Of a stretch of 64,000 nucleotides of DNA, positions 1 through 12,199 are shown piece after piece. The stretch is from Mactra quadrangularis (Eukaryota; Mollusca; Bivalvia; Venerida; Mactridae): assembly GCA_025267735.1 (NCBI GenBank), contig CM046303.1, positions 56,871,403 to 56,935,402 on the forward strand, read 5' to 3'. The position numbers and the translations under genes were made by a program. The notes below the pieces were generated by a model. It did no database searches and was not told the origin of the DNA. It saw only the letters and a program-made list of their open reading frames with translations. Position 1 is the first letter of the stretch, and every line of letters begins with the position of its first letter.

Positions 1-1095
1 CCTAAATTATCTGACATATGTAGGAGACTGTAAACCCAAGTTTTATATCATTTATGTTACAATGATCTCTGTAAGTTTGTTAAGTTCATGAATTCTGGTT
101 ATTATCATGTGTTTGCATGTGATGTTATACCCTTGAAGAATTTCTTAACGAAAAAATCTTAAGATAATCATAAACTTGTAAATTACTTTAAAATGTCAGA
201 GATAACAATTTGGGGAAATGTTTTCATTATGAGTAATAATTCATCTACTTAGCAACAAGAAAGACAATATCTACTCAAAACCAACTATTTGAATAGTTTA
301 TCCATTATATTTTTTTACTAAAATTGTCAATACCTCAGAGTTGGTCTTTTTCTATTTATTATTTTTTGTTAAGACGATCTGTACATATCCCTGCACAATT
401 ATAATAGAAAATTGTCAAACCAAATTGTAAACCTATATTATCGCGAATCTTATCAAAACACAAAATCTATACAAAGAATGCACTGATTTTTCAAAACTGC
501 ACTAGGGTTTTTATGCTGTTAACAATAAAACTAATGTTTGAATGATCTGTAATTGATATATCATTTAGTGTAATTGTATTTGAAGGTATTTGAAGATATT
601 TAATATTTCATGCAAGGAGACCACATTGATCATATTTTATGGTTTTGTCAGACATTGTATATAAAGTAGTTCCAAAGATAAGATTATTATATTTATAATT
701 AACCAGATGTAAAATTTTTAAAGGGTGTATGCCTATCACTGACATATTAAGTTTCATTAATTTCAAAAGTATAATTATTAATCAGGCATGCAACCACATG
801 ACCCAAGCACAAATTACAACTACTTTGTGAATAAGAACAAATAGTTACCATTATATTCATATCATCATATGTATGTTTTACAAAAATACTACAATATCTG
901 AATCGAAATTAGAAGATATTACGAGCACGCAATAAATGAAAAGTTCTGTTTTGTAATCAACTTATTGTGTCAAACACCGTGATCGTTCGGCAATTTCCAA
1001 ATACAAATGTATGAGGCATACATTGTTTATTTCAAAATCAGATAATTTAGATCATTTCATCCAATAAGTGCTACGATTTAGGTCTGCATAACACA
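1..1095. other. AT-rich intergenic DNA, no gene seen
   Basis: No open reading frame, tRNA-like box or clear repeat is visible. The stretch is AT-rich and contains short poly-A/T runs only. It lies left of the duplicated glycosyltransferase units. Confidence 0.6.
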
Positions 1096-1491
1096 GTGGT
1101 CCATTTCACAAAAATTCTTACGAACAATTTTACTCTTAAGAGAAAAGTTACGATGCCGACGTCTTTCACAAAAAAAACTTACGTTTTTTCGTAAGTAAAC
1201 TTTTTTCGCAAGTCTACGAGAGCTCTAGACCACTCGTAAGAGTAACAATACGTGCATAATCACGCTCAAAGCTTCACAACAATAAAAATGGCCGCCGCTT
1301 TCTTCATTTTATTCAACAATGATCGAGCTCTAGCCCGTGAGAGTTTTTTAGAGATAGAAATAATCCTCTTGGTTTTTCTCTCTGATGACGAGTTGATTCA
1401 GAGATATAGATTCCATCGTGAAAGTATCGTTAGTCTTGTGGATTTGCTGAGAGAACCATTGAGCAGACCAACCAAAAGATTTTTCGCTTAA
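1096..1491 (+). pseudogene. PIF/Harbinger transposase fragment (HARBI1-like N-terminus)
   Basis: The frame from 1252 to 1491 encodes 79 residues. Its second half has the look of the N-terminal region of Harbinger nucleases: an acidic 'FLSDDELIQRYRF' stretch, then a helix-like 'SIVSLVDLL' and 'RPTKR'. In known elements this precedes the DDE nuclease core. The core is absent here: the frame stops after 'RPTKRFFA', and only a short unrecognised frame follows (1592-1774). Upstream, 1096-1240 has repeated 'TTTCACAAAAA...CTTACG' motifs, which resemble an element terminus. I read this as a truncated Harbinger 5' end rather than a host gene. The family call rests on the motif pattern only. Confidence 0.55.
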
Positions 1492-1745
1492 GGACCGCAC
1501 ATTCAGGTAGGCATTTCGTTATTTGTTTACAAAAGGGGAATAACTGTTCCACCTTGACAACGCAGTATTCGTCCTTAAAATTTTCGCTACTTTGATAATT
1601 CGGCCCGGCACGGCTGAAGTTTACAAACTAATACTCTATCATCTTCATAAACGACTCAATAACACAAAAATGATACCATACAAACTAACAAGATCCTTTG
1701 ATACACAAATGTGTGTACATGTAGTTTCTCGGGTGTGTCAATGGG

Positions 1746-2716
1746 AAGGTTTATTTCCGGGAATTGGATCTTAATCTCACTGGCACTAGAGTCCTCACAT
1801 TCTTTAAAATGCATGCACATATAATATTTTGTCAACGCACACAATTAAAACTCGCTCCCGTATTCATAACCGTGTACGAGTTAGGACTAGATCTATACAA
1901 TCATTATAATATTCACATGGTATTGAACCATTTTGACAGTAGGTACGGTCTGACAGATTTATTTTACCTTTACCAATATATTTGGATGCAAATATCGGTC
2001 TCGTTTTGTAGATTAAAACTTTCCTTACAAAACTGACTATTCAAAAACTTTATATCTTAAACGGTTATTATGAAATTAATCGTAATTTCAATACTATCGT
2101 TTTGCAGCGATTGAGAGTCACTGTTCACTTCCGGTTTAATCATGACGCGTTTACCGGCGTAAACTGATAGGTTGATAAACTCCTCGAGACTTTTCCCGTA
2201 CCTTGTCAATGAAGCGCGCCAAATGTAAACCCAATCGGAGCGCACTGCCTAGGTAAACATTTACGTGTCACAAGTTCTATAAATAGAATATATACGTAAT
2301 CAATGATCTATTCTGCGTCTGTGTACGTAATCATTAATATCCAGAGAACCAGGTTAAGTTAAACCGGAAGTCAGTAGTGACGTTGAATCTCTGCAAACTA
2401 GTGATTCTGAAATTAATATAAATTTCATGAAAACGGTATCAGATACAAACTTGTAACTTTGCATGATGTTAGAGTAATGTTTAATCTTTAAATTGAGACC
2501 GACATTTTCTTTCAGATACAAGTAAAATTGAAGAAAAACGGTTTGGGCCGTAAGCACTGCAGAAAACGTTCAATACCATGTTTATTATATATGTATGTAC
2601 AGAGAACTATATATAGGGACGTACGCATTATAATCATAAGATATGGACTCTGGTGCCAGTGCTTAATCTCTGGAAAAAAAATAATCAGAATGCCCGGAAA
2701 AGTTATCGAGAGGTTT
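1746..2716. mobile_element. Long imperfect palindrome, MITE-like (~1 kb)
   Basis: The left arm (about 1746-2140) is an inverted, diverged copy of the right arm (about 2348-2716), around a loop of about 200 bp. Matching pieces include 'CACTTCCGGTTTAA' at the inner end of the left arm against 'TTAAACCGGAAGTCA' on the right. Others are 'CATGGTATTGAAC' and 'CACTGGCACTAGAGTCC' against their complements near 2570-2680. There is no coding frame. Small frames inside it (1764-2036, 2057-2245, 2528-2800) are chance. No target duplication was identified. Confidence 0.6.
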
Positions 2717-3234
2717 AAAGAGCGTCTAAAACATTATAAAACATTATTATACATTCAATTTGCATGGACTTTCAATATGATAAATCATACACGTATATAG
2801 ATCTACTCGATAGGAATAAAGAAAAATGATAAAGTATAAGTGAACCAAAAATAGTCGTTTAAAGATTAGCCACTTTTATTAAAAATATATATCTGGGAAA
2901 TCCAATGTGCAAAACAAAATTGACATTCGTCTGAATTTCATATTTTTCATTTCAATATGAAGCTATTCGAGTCTAAATCAGACTCAAAATACAGAAATAA
3001 AAATTAACAAAATTGCTATTATCTATAAAAAATAATTAAATTTAGGTCTAATCAAAAGAATAATATTTTTCAAATAGTCAGAAAATGAATAAAAAAACAA
3101 ATAACAGTTTGACTTGTATAATTAAATAAGATTTAATCCATCATGCAAATGATGTCATTATTGTGGTTGCATACATTTTAGTGATCTCAAAACATAATGT
3201 ATTTTTTCAGGTTTTGTCCACACTCCCAAACAAA
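2717..3234. other. AT-rich DNA, nothing recognised
   Basis: No coding frame, RNA gene or repeat structure was seen. Confidence 0.5.
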
Positions 3235-3545
3235 AAAAGCTGAGAAATAATGGGGTGAATAAATTGTCAATTTATTGCCAATTATTTGCAAATTAATTTC
3301 ACATGCAAATGAGCTAATCCATGTTCAATAAGTTGTCAATAAATGGGGTTTAATAAATTGGCAATAAATCAGGTTTGCTTTTTATAGCTTGTACAAAATG
3401 AATTGTCAATAAATGGAGAAAATAAATTGTCATTACAGCCAATTAATTGGGCCTCAGTTCTGTTGATTTGTGAATTAATGTGCAATAAATTGGCTAAAAA
3501 TTAGCAATAAACGATGTCAAATAAGTCAGAAACAAATATGGCAAA
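3235..3545. repeat. Cluster of degenerate TTGTCAATAAA-type motifs
   Basis: About a dozen short variants of 'AATAAATTGTCAATAAATGG' and its partial inverse ('TTGCCAATTTATTG'-like) occur at irregular spacing, in both orientations. It is not a clean tandem repeat. It may be a decayed minisatellite or the core of an AT-rich element. Confidence 0.45.
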
Positions 3546-5126
3546 CAATAGCTACTTGTTTTAAGTGTGGTCCATTTTCCTCAAAGCTATAATTATAGTA
3601 ATTAATATATAACAATTTCATTGATTTGGTGTAATAAGAAAATCCGATCGATTCTTAAGTTACAAACAACTGTAATCAATATAATAACATAGATTTTCAA
3701 TTAAAACCACGTCTTTCACGATGTCACGAATGACTTCCGTTAGTTTGCAATGAAAATCAAGGTTTTGATGTTAGTGTTCAATGGCGGTCCCCATGGTTAT
3801 CTAAGAAAAGTGCGTTGGACAGTAATTAGGTAGTAACCGCCGAAAAATTCCGCATGCACAGACATATTCAAAACGCATTCCACATAAAAGTGCAGACTCA
3901 AGCCTTCGCTTAATAAGAGAATCACAAGTTTCATCAATAGTTGTTTTACTAGCAACATTCTCAGCCTCTAAAGCACAGTCTTCTTCTGCAGCTGTGACCT
4001 TTCTTCACTTACAGTATCTGAAAGCAAAACTCAAATGGATCATAGAGATTAAGATAATGTGAAGATGGAGAAAATCTTTTTCAAAAAAATAACGAAAAAA
4101 AAACCGACATTGCTTGAGCTATTTTGATGTTATGTCATGCATTTTCGTGACCCATGCTAGATCGTTGCTTCATATGAAACATTTTTAAATCTACATTTGC
4201 AAATAAAAACTTATAATTTTTTATGTTCGTTTCTTAATTGAAAGAAGAGACTCCTAAAATGTTTTCCATTTTCGTATAGCGCCTTCGCATGGAAATCGTT
4301 GTTTTTAATATTTTGTCACCAAAATTCTTTTTTAGAAGGTATCTGGACAATACATACATTCGCATGGTATTTTAAAAAGATATGAGGCTACATGCATGCT
4401 GCATAGCTTGTTTTTCTTAGAAACAACCATAAAACAAACTTACATTATCACTAGGATAGCCATGTTCCCAACAAATACAACACGCCTTGCTCACACTCAT
4501 ATAATTGATCGTTGCATACTAATGTATGTGGTAAAAACCTGAAAATATTTACACAATGTTAAATGGGTGGTACACAAGTTTAAAGTTGTCTAAAAATTAC
4601 TAAAATGTTATACAATTAAACGATTTTTATACATATAGTTTTCAGTAAATTTCTTGAGGCGAAAATTATTGAGTACGAACTAGACGAGGGACGAATCTTA
4701 AGCAAAATGCTACAGTGAATACCTGTCAAAAGATTTACAAAGCTACACCGCTTAAATGAATAATTACATGAAGCATGAAGTATATAGTGCGTAAAATATG
4801 CATATAAATGGTTTAAATCAAAAGGAAAAGGCTTTAATAAAAATTGTTTACAAAACAGGAATGTCGCGAAAATATGTTACGTTGTAAATCTCACAACAAT
4901 AAAGTTTAACGTACTTTATGACACAATCGCAGGTTTCTTATCTAAAGGTCAATAACATTCGTTTAGTTTTTTTTTATTGTTTATGTGTAATTCTCTTAAA
5001 AGTACTTACATTCCGAACGATTTGCAAAAATATTTTCTGATCTCGCCATCAACGTTGCGCGCAAAAAAGTTAATCGGTGCTTTGGTAAAATGAACTATTG
5101 TATGCTAACCACACACGCTATTTCCT
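3546..5126. other. Intergenic DNA, no gene seen
   Basis: No convincing frame, splice-bounded exon or tRNA boxes were found. There is a homopurine A run around 4080-4105. The 64-residue frame at 5165-5359 further right lies inside a MITE and is not a gene. Confidence 0.5.
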
Positions 5127-5510
5127 CATTCGGAACACCCTCGACCTTTCATGAATGAATAATCTTGGAAGGATTCGTGGGGGGTCTTCACTGGATTTTC
5201 GTGATTTTACTACCTACGCGAGGCGACGCGCGTAACGGTTACACAAAAAGTTCTTGTAGTATACACGCAGATCTTTGTCTAAACATATTTCTACATTATA
5301 TATTTAACTTAATATTGTTCAGCGACATTATTGAACTGTGTTTATTTTCAAATTTATAGACTAAAAAGGAAACATTACTCATCGTCTAAACGATCGTGGA
5401 TTTGTTTAATTCAAAATCGGTCAAAGCATTTTGTTTGGGGAATGTGACAAAAATGGCGTCTAAATATGTCCGAGGTTATTCCTAGCGAATAGCCGAGAAG
5501 TACCGAATGC
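5127..5510. mobile_element. MITE with CATTCGG termini (family also at 35.8-36.5 kb)
   Basis: The left end starts 'CATTCGGAACACCCTCGACC'. The right end is the inverse form, ending 'CGAGAAGTACCGAATGC'. The inner sequence 'TCTAAACGATCGT' recurs, inverted or direct, in the two related elements at 35815-36203 and 36225-36565. It encodes nothing, so it is non-autonomous. The superfamily is not determined. Confidence 0.6.
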
Positions 5511-5513
5511 ATA

Positions 5514-5615
5514 ATTTTCATCACCATCGTCATACATCATCATCATTATTACATTCACCATTTTCAAAACCATCATCAACATCATCAACAATCACCGTCA
5601 TCGTCATAATTCCGA
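5514..5615. repeat. Imperfect CAT/TCA trinucleotide repeat
   Basis: Interrupted runs of CAT, CAC and CAA triplets. The 99-residue frame that begins here owes its His/Ser-rich start to this repeat. Confidence 0.7.
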
Positions 5616-5689
5616 TGACCTGTAAAAACTTCGATTTCTTTTACCTTACTATTTTGTATTTCGTAGTAATCTTAGGCCACAACATATTG

Positions 5690-6022
5690 ATGACGTTTTC
5701 TATGGATCCTACTAGTTCTATTCACAGCTATCCCACAAGGCAAAAAGTTTTTTGTGATGGGTTAGGAACTACTTTTTTCAGAAACAGGCAGGTTCAACCT
5801 ACCTAAGGTCAAAGGTTTTGGCAAAAAGTCTTTTGCTTTTAATGGGTGTTTTCTGTGGAATGAAATGCCACAACACATTAGACAAGCTAGCAATTTCCCC
5901 TATTTTAAAGCCCTCGTCAAAGCCCATCTTATGTCAGAGATCTGAGATAACTAATGTATATAATATTATGTATTAAGCTCTTAATTCTTTATCTAATTAT
6001 TATTATTATTATTTTGATATTT
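5690..6022 (+). pseudogene. 5'-truncated LINE: ORF2 C-terminus, 3' UTR and ATT tail
   Basis: Two adjacent frames carry the conserved tail of CR1/L2-type LINE ORF2 proteins. 'HSYPTRQ' is near 5730. After a frame change comes 'KSFAFNGCFLWNEMPQHIR' and 'FKALVKAHL', ending with a stop at 5944-5946. In this superfamily the block 'SF...G..LWN.LP..IR....FK..LK..L' lies just before the ORF2 stop. A short 3' UTR and a (TAT/ATT)n run near 5996-6016 follow. The upstream endonuclease and most of the reverse transcriptase are missing. A frameshift near 5800 confirms it is dead. The exact clade is uncertain. Confidence 0.65.
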
Positions 6023-6456
6023 GTCTTTTTGTGTACCTACTGTGATAGTATCATATTTATCTGTGATATATCTATATAATGCAACATTCATGCTGGTTAA
6101 TTCTGGTGTATTCATCAACTTAATTAATAAGAGAGTCCACAATGGAAATAAGGATTAAATTCCGTTTTGTGCCATCCCTATATTTCAAATGTATTCGATA
6201 TGCTCTTAAACAATGCAATCAAGTGCAATGATACTTCTTATATTTCTGAATTAAAATTTGCCTATCAACAATAAATACCTGTTTTAACCATTCTCATCTT
6301 ACTGTAAATGCAATTTTATAGACTGTTTTTATATATATTAAGTAATATTTTATGCATAAATCTTTATTTATCTTTATATTGTACCATCGTTTTGCTCACC
6401 ATACATGTACCATGTCAATGTCATAAAATACAAATAAATATACATTGTATATATAT
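6023..6456. other. AT-rich intergenic DNA, nothing recognised
   Basis: The 85-residue frame at 6308-6565 runs from unique AT-rich sequence into a repeat. It has no recognisable domain, so I treat it as chance. Confidence 0.5.
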
Positions 6457-6671
6457 AACAGCGGTATTATTCACAGTCTGGGATTGGACGGCTAATTTCA
6501 AATTGCGTGACGTAGACGATGTAAACAAGTTACGTATCATAACAATTTCGTCATTAATATTATGATGCGAAAATGTCACCTGAACGTGACCCTCGTTTGA
6601 AAAAGGCCAGATCTAAATTAGCGAGTTGGTGAGCGGAAAATTTTAGATCGGGTTTTAATCAGATTGATTGA
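6457..6671. mobile_element. Partial copy of the 396-bp repeat found at 35276
   Basis: From 'AACAGCGGTATTATTCACAG' to 'TTTTAATCAGATTG' this matches the right 215 bp of the element at 35276-35671, with scattered substitutions. It lacks the first ~180 bp, as a truncated retroposon or an internally broken DNA element would. It ends with a doubled 'GATTGATTG', which could be a LINE-type tail. Confidence 0.6.
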
Positions 6672-6726
6672 CTAGCTCAGTACTAGGGAACCAGGAACCT
6701 GATATAAGAGAGATTAATTTGTGTTG

Positions 6727-6990
6727 TATTGTGCGTAAATATTGACCCCGACCTGACCTTCATGCAAGAATATTCATTACATTGAATATATATATGAGTA
6801 TTAATGCTCGATTACACATTGACTGTGAGGATTATGAGTTAAAACTTAACACACAAACACACTTTTATAAGTTTACGATCGCTGCCGAAGTGTAGAATAG
6901 GCGTGGTACTGGCTTTAGTTGGGATATGTGTAGATAATTATTAGATGTTAATGTGAAAGGTCAGGTCGGGGTCAATATTTACGCACTATA
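6727..6990. mobile_element. MITE with terminal repeat of the ATAGTGCGTA/ATTGACCCCGACCT type
   Basis: The ends are inverted copies: 'GTGCGTAAATATTGACCCCG' on the left against its complement ending 'ACGCACTATA' on the right. The same family, in opposite orientation, is at 31020-31489. Both copies share an internal block with 'TAGGCGTGGT' or its inverse. No coding capacity. Confidence 0.7.
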
Positions 6991-7831
6991 CATGTTAGAA
7001 CTTGTTTTACATTAGTGCCAAATTAATTAGTAGAACCTGAACATACCTATCCTTTACGGTTTATGCTCGTTTATGTATTTATTGAAATGGAGTTTGCAAC
7101 AATCTATAAGACATAATAATTATATTTGTGAATATTCAAAGTTTCGTGATGTAGATCTTGCTTCTGTCTTTCGCTATTTGTGAAATGTGATTTTCCAATA
7201 TTTTAAATAATGAAAACACCTGGTTTGTTACTATATTTATTTTTGGATGATGAAACCAAAAGTGAAAACTTCACAAAACAAGTAAGACAAGATAGGCGAA
7301 AGTAAACTTTAAAGCGAAAACTAAGATAATAAAAGTAAGATTATAAAACGAAAATAAACTTGAAGGCGAAAACTTTAAAAGCACGTAAGATAAAAATAAG
7401 TAAGATAGAAAAGACAAAAATATATACAAATATTTACATTAATACCCAAATTATGTAAAAGTCTTAACTAAAGTAAACAATGTCAAAAATACCTTATATT
7501 AAAACTAAGTCATAATCTGCATATGACTCTGCAGTCGTAAAAACGATTATTTTCTGAGTAACTAAAATAAAAATAAATGCAAAATCCAAAAATGATTAGA
7601 AAAATTACAGCCACATTAGATAAGAAATTCAAAAGTAGAGCTATCAATATAAAAATCAGCATTTTAAACAAACAAAGTTCTAAGTAAATTAATATTTACC
7701 AGCTTGCCTGTCCATCTCCAAAATAGAACTTACAATCTAATTACAAAATTGGAACTTAACTAAAAATATCAATAACTAAACCATATTAAATTAAGGGTTT
7801 ATCATTTTTTTGAAAATAAACAAATCTATCA
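6991..7831. other. Intergenic DNA with a purine-rich tract (7251-7420)
   Basis: No gene. Between about 7251 and 7420 the plus strand is strongly enriched in A and G and holds repeated 'GTAAGATA', 'GCGAAAACT' and 'AAAGTAA' motifs. The remainder shows nothing I can name. Confidence 0.5.
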
Positions 7832-8217
7832 AGTGGGTGGGGTAACTAATTATATCAAAATATCCATAAATTCCAAACAATTTTGACATATGTTGTAAGT
7901 GATGCATTAAGTGAATAGCTGTGACAGTGAAAATATAAAAAAAACTCAACAAATAAGACATTTAGAAAGAAATGAAAACATTTAACCTAACCTTGAAATA
8001 GCCTTCCAAACGTCAGTCCAAACACATAATTAAAGTTCTTTTTTCATAATTCCTGACGTTCGGAAGGCTATTTCAAGGTTAGGTTAAATGTTTTCATTTC
8101 TTTCTTAATGTCTTATTTGTTGAGTTTTTTATATTTCACTGTCACATCTGTACACTTAATGCATCACTTACAAAATATACCAAAATTATTTGGAATTTAT
8201 GAATATTTTAGTATGTT
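7832..8217. mobile_element. Hairpin element, ~165-bp arms with 38-bp loop
   Basis: The left arm ends '...AGCCTTCCAAACGTCAG' at about 8013. The right arm starts 'CTGACGTTCGGAAGGCTA' at about 8052. The arms match over their whole length with few mismatches (for example 'TAACCTAACCTTGAAATAG' against its inverse). There is no coding frame. Transcription through it would give a long hairpin RNA. It lies just outside the left edge of duplication unit B. Confidence 0.7.
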
Positions 8218-8886
8218 CGGATGGCAAGTAGGTAACTAGCATGCATTTGAACCTGTTATTTCAAAACATAGATAATGTCTAGAGACATAGATATTTCCTT
8301 GATAACGTCAGACAATTTATCACGTGAATCCGTGGGCGGAGGTATTCTGGCGTAAGGTCAATTTAAGGACTGAGTCAAATTTTGTTAAAAAAGATTAAAT
8401 TTCCTATATAATTCATATCAGGATGGTTTCTTATTTGCCAAATCTATGCTAATATACTGTAGCCAAAGATATATTGTCTCTAAATTTCCAGATTCAGCAC
8501 TATAGGGTCAGAGGCTTCCCTTCATAGGCGACCGGCACAGATCCGAGTCAAAAACACTATTTGGAACCGTGCTAACCGCCTTTACTGCCCTTCATATTGA
8601 AGGCAATATGACACATGATTACAAAACCCGGTTTAGGAAAAAAACGAACCGGTTAAAAACCGTCAGAGTTTGTTTTGCAGTTTTCACCGGTATATCGGAT
8701 AACCTTTATACCAGACAGACGTTTATTCATAGCGCAATTGCAAAACATTATCAAGTGAATTTCATCACCGCAATAATGCGTAAGCACCGTTTTACATAAA
8801 TGCGATGAAAACTTGGTCACCTTCCTATCTGGTGATAACAATCACTTAGGTAAGATTTTAACCAGAATGGCATCGTTAAAATTAAA

Positions 8887-9657
8887 CACTGTGTTAATAC
8901 CTCGCATTGTCTAAGTTCATTGTGTTGATACCTGACAGCGTCATAGTATACTGTGTTGATACCTGACATCGTCATAGTTTACTGTGTTGATACCTGACAT
9001 CGTCATAGTTTACTGTGTTGATACCTGACATCGTCATAGTTTACTGTGTTGATACCTGACATCGCCATAGTTCACTGCGTTGATACCTGACATCGCCATA
9101 GTTAACTGTGTTGATACCTGACATCGACGAAGTTCAATGTGTTGATACCTGGCATCGCCATAGTTTACTGCGTTGATACCTGACATCGCCATAGTTTACT
9201 GTGTTTATACCTGACGTAGTCATAGTTTACTGCGTTGATACCTGACATCGTCATAGTTTACTGCGTTGATACCTGACATCGTCATAGTTTACTGTGTTGA
9301 TACCTGACATCGCCATAGTTAACTGTGTTGATACCTGACATCGACGAAGTTCAATGTATTGATACCTGACATCGTCATAGTTTACTGTGTTGATACCTGA
9401 CATCGACGAAGTTCAATGTGCTGATACCTGGCATCGCCATAGTTTACTGCGTTGATACCTGACATCGCCATAGTTTACTGTGTTGATACCTGACATCGAC
9501 GAAGTTCAATGTGTTGATATCTGGCATCGCCATAGTTTACTGCGTTGATACCTGACATCGTCATTGTTTACTGTGTTGATACCTGACATCGACATAGTTT
9601 ACTGCGTTGATACCTGACATCGTCATAGTTTACTGCGTTGATACCTGACATCGTCAC
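8887..9657. repeat. 31-bp minisatellite downstream of paralogue B
   Basis: About 25 units of the form 'GTTGATACCTGACATCG' followed by a variable 14-base part ('TCATAGTTTACTGT', 'CCATAGTTAACTGC', 'ACGAAGTTCAATGT'). The variants recur in blocks (for example the ACGAAG unit followed by the GGCATCG unit), a sign of higher-order amplification. The array begins about 138 bp past the stop codon. No AATAAA lies between stop and array on the minus strand, so the array could fall in the 3' UTR. A possible AATAAA on the minus strand lies beyond it at about 8722-8727. Confidence 0.95.
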
Positions 9658-9794
9658 AGTATGTAGAAAGCTCTATTGATTAATATTATCGATCTTAGGT
9701 GTACCAAAGGAAAGTATTTGCTGATTTGTAAAAAGAGTTCTACAGATGTTATCCAATATTATTAACACTTACTAATTCAAAAGATTAGTCGTTT

Positions 9795-10398
9795 CTAGAA
9801 GACTTTTACATAGGGTACAACTTTATCTATTTCTATTGTCTCAGGAGGTAACTTGCTCCTTGCAATATGACTGAAAGTATGTTTTGTAAAAGTATATGGA
9901 TTCTGTCTACGATTAATCAGTCCACGTATCATGAAAACAGCACATCCTTTTTTTCCATGGTTGTTCAATGAATCGAAATTGTTACAATAAATTCTGAATT
10001 CATTGATTCGTTTTATATCAACTTCACTTTGAAAATAAACGTCTGATGGAACGTATATACCCTCTTCGTGTTCCATGGTGAGATTACGAGCATATAATAC
10101 CCGAAGATAAATTGTCAGAAGGTATGTTTGTAAAAGAGGTCCAGTGGAATCGATGTCTACAGCAAAATGAGAATAACTTGGCAGCCTATACATTAACTCT
10201 TTCATGAATGGATGCTTAGCTGCACAAAACATTATAGAATTTGTAACCATAAAGTCCGTATTGTAAAATATGGTAGCGTGTTCAAATGGCTCTGGTGTGA
10301 ACACACAGGAATATTTATTTAGGACACGGTCTAGATTTCGAAGACATACTGTATCTAGGTCAGCGTATATTCCACCATACTCATATAGGACCACATAT
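9795..10398 (-). CDS. GT32-type glycosyltransferase, paralogue B, exon 2 (C-terminal)
   Basis: Terminal coding exon. An acceptor 'TTTCAG' precedes base 10398. The first base completes the split Arg codon begun by exon 1 (AG|A), giving 'SDMLR' joined to 'YVVLYEYGGIYADLDT'. This joins the conserved Arg/Asp segment to the GG-x-YADLD motif of sugar-transferases with a DXD motif (Pfam Gly_transf_sug, GT32). The DXD is D168-L-D170 of the joined 355-residue protein; in the family it binds the metal and nucleotide-sugar. An 'NLT' sequon lies further on. The exon encodes 200 residues and ends in TAG. It resembles A4GALT/A4GNT and yeast OCH1-type enzymes, but the C-terminal half is not diagnostic, so donor and acceptor are unknown. 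No frameshift or stop is present. Confidence 0.9.
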
Positions 10399-10952
10399 CT
10401 GAAAGATAAAATATTAAAGCCCCTATATAAATATATAATCATTTACAGCAGACATGAAAACAGTCGCACAGCCGTGAAATCATTTAAATATCATATGCTT
10501 TTTACATTCTCGTACCCCTACTAGACTCTGGGTACGAGAGTGCATGCTTTAGTAACAATAAACATTTTAAACAAGTTTGACAAGGTTCCTTATTCTTGAA
10601 GAAGGTGATTTTTTTTTAATTCGCATAATGGTAATCGTTATTTTAATTAAAACGTTAATATACACATGAATATGATCCAAAATCCTTTTAAATAGAGCGT
10701 TTTTATGAATTTTGGAGAGAGGTTTTTCTCTCACAAAACTTCATCCTTAACTTACTGCGATCCAACTTATTACTCTAAGTATTACCAACCAAATTCAACT
10801 TCCGTTTTCGATCTACTTTCACTTTTAAATATACATTTAAAACACACTAAGCAGTACTAGTAATTGCATTTTCTTAAAATTTCTTTTCATTGTAAGCGCT
10901 TGAAGTAGATTCAAATGTCTATTTTCTTTGCAGTCCATGAGCAGTGTTATTT

Positions 10953-10955
10953 GTG

Positions 10956-11006
<51 letters not shown>

Positions 11007-11143
11007 TTTATTTAGCATAGTGTTCACATAGTAAAATACATACAAACGGAAATATCACAGACATCATGTTGCAATTACTATGTCTAGCAAAACACCAGAC
11101 ATAACACAAAAAGGCAAGCCCTTATTTCCATTGTGGTCCCTCA
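10953..11143 (-). mobile_element. B-only ~190-bp insertion with (TTA)n tail
   Basis: Unit A reads continuously from 'GTTATTTGT' to 'AATGGGACTTTAAT' (about 40660-40685). Unit B has 190 bp in between, starting with a clean (ATA)n run at 10959-11009. On the minus strand this run is a 3' TTA/TAT tail, as left by some LINEs and SINEs. The body has no coding frame. The target duplication is not clear. Confidence 0.6.
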
Positions 11144-11368
11144 ATGGGACTTTAATACTAGTAAATATAGCAATTAAAATGTCATACACACCATACCACT
11201 TGAATATGGAATGTCACCATACGCTCTATAGATTATTCTTTGTTCTACATAATCTCATATCCACGGCTCATTTGTAAGGGAGATCTCAGGTTTTTAATTT
11301 GTCTTTACGAGAAATGAACTAAGTTCGCATTCAGAGTTTATTATACCAGTTATTGGTCTATTAAAGCC

Positions 11369-12199
11369 CCAGTACTAAATTGAATGCTGATAATTGTCAA
11401 GTATCATATTTTTGCTTAAAACTTATGCAAACATTAACCCAATATATAAAACGCATTCCAGGCACAAAAATCTCAAGCATTGTTTATACCACAATACCAT
11501 TTTAAAATTTGCGATTAAATCCCGTCGTGGCTAAAAATAACCACAACTTCAATTAGGAAGTAAACAATTTTCTGTTTTAATAAATACACATTTTGTATGG
11601 TGAATTTCGTGCGAAAGCTAATTAGAATTAACGAAACTCATGTAAATAGTTTTATAAAATTACACATGAACATATACTGACGAGAAAAAGAAACGCATTA
11701 ATTAAGTCTATTAATATACAGAAACGTTTGCTGATAGGCAACGTTCAGATAGAACGGGTGTAACGTGAGTAAGACAAGACAACTACAAAATTTATGCAAA
11801 CGTCAAAGTCATTCGCTTAATAGATTTTCACAGCAGTTTCTACGTCACGTATAGTGAAAGTGTAACCGTGTATGCCAAATAAGTCGACAAACAATGGGAA
11901 AACTACTTGTTTGGCGTTAACCGTACCGCGGACTATAGTTCTAAGTCATGCCACCATCACCGACGTCTATCTCTACCCTCGTATCATCGCGGCCATGCCG
12001 TTAGACGTTCAGTGATGAGTCGTGTTTCGACTTATGTAACGCCTTAAGACTTATAAGTGTCTTTAAACAAGATTCAGTCACAACGCGTTGTTTGCCAAGG
12101 TAATCTCGTGGACATCACATTGACCGGCTAATATGCCCTGTGAGTGTCGCTATATTCTGGCAATATCAATACTTGTCTTTCAGCATAAAAACGACAACA
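11369..12199. other. Left outer part of the TTAA composite element
   Basis: No coding frame or RNA gene is visible between the TTAA end and the inner CCCAGCAAACA terminus. Function unknown. Confidence 0.45.

Noticed and set aside
5165..5359. 64-residue frame with a hydrophobic C-terminus
   Set aside because: Lies inside a MITE (5127-5510) whose relatives do not keep the frame.
8887..9657. CRISPR-like array
   Set aside because: Repeat units abut without spacers. It is a minisatellite in an animal genome.
10270..10524. 84-residue plus-strand frame, repeated at 39985-40245
   Set aside because: Antisense shadow of glycosyltransferase exon 2. Its conservation comes from the coding strand.
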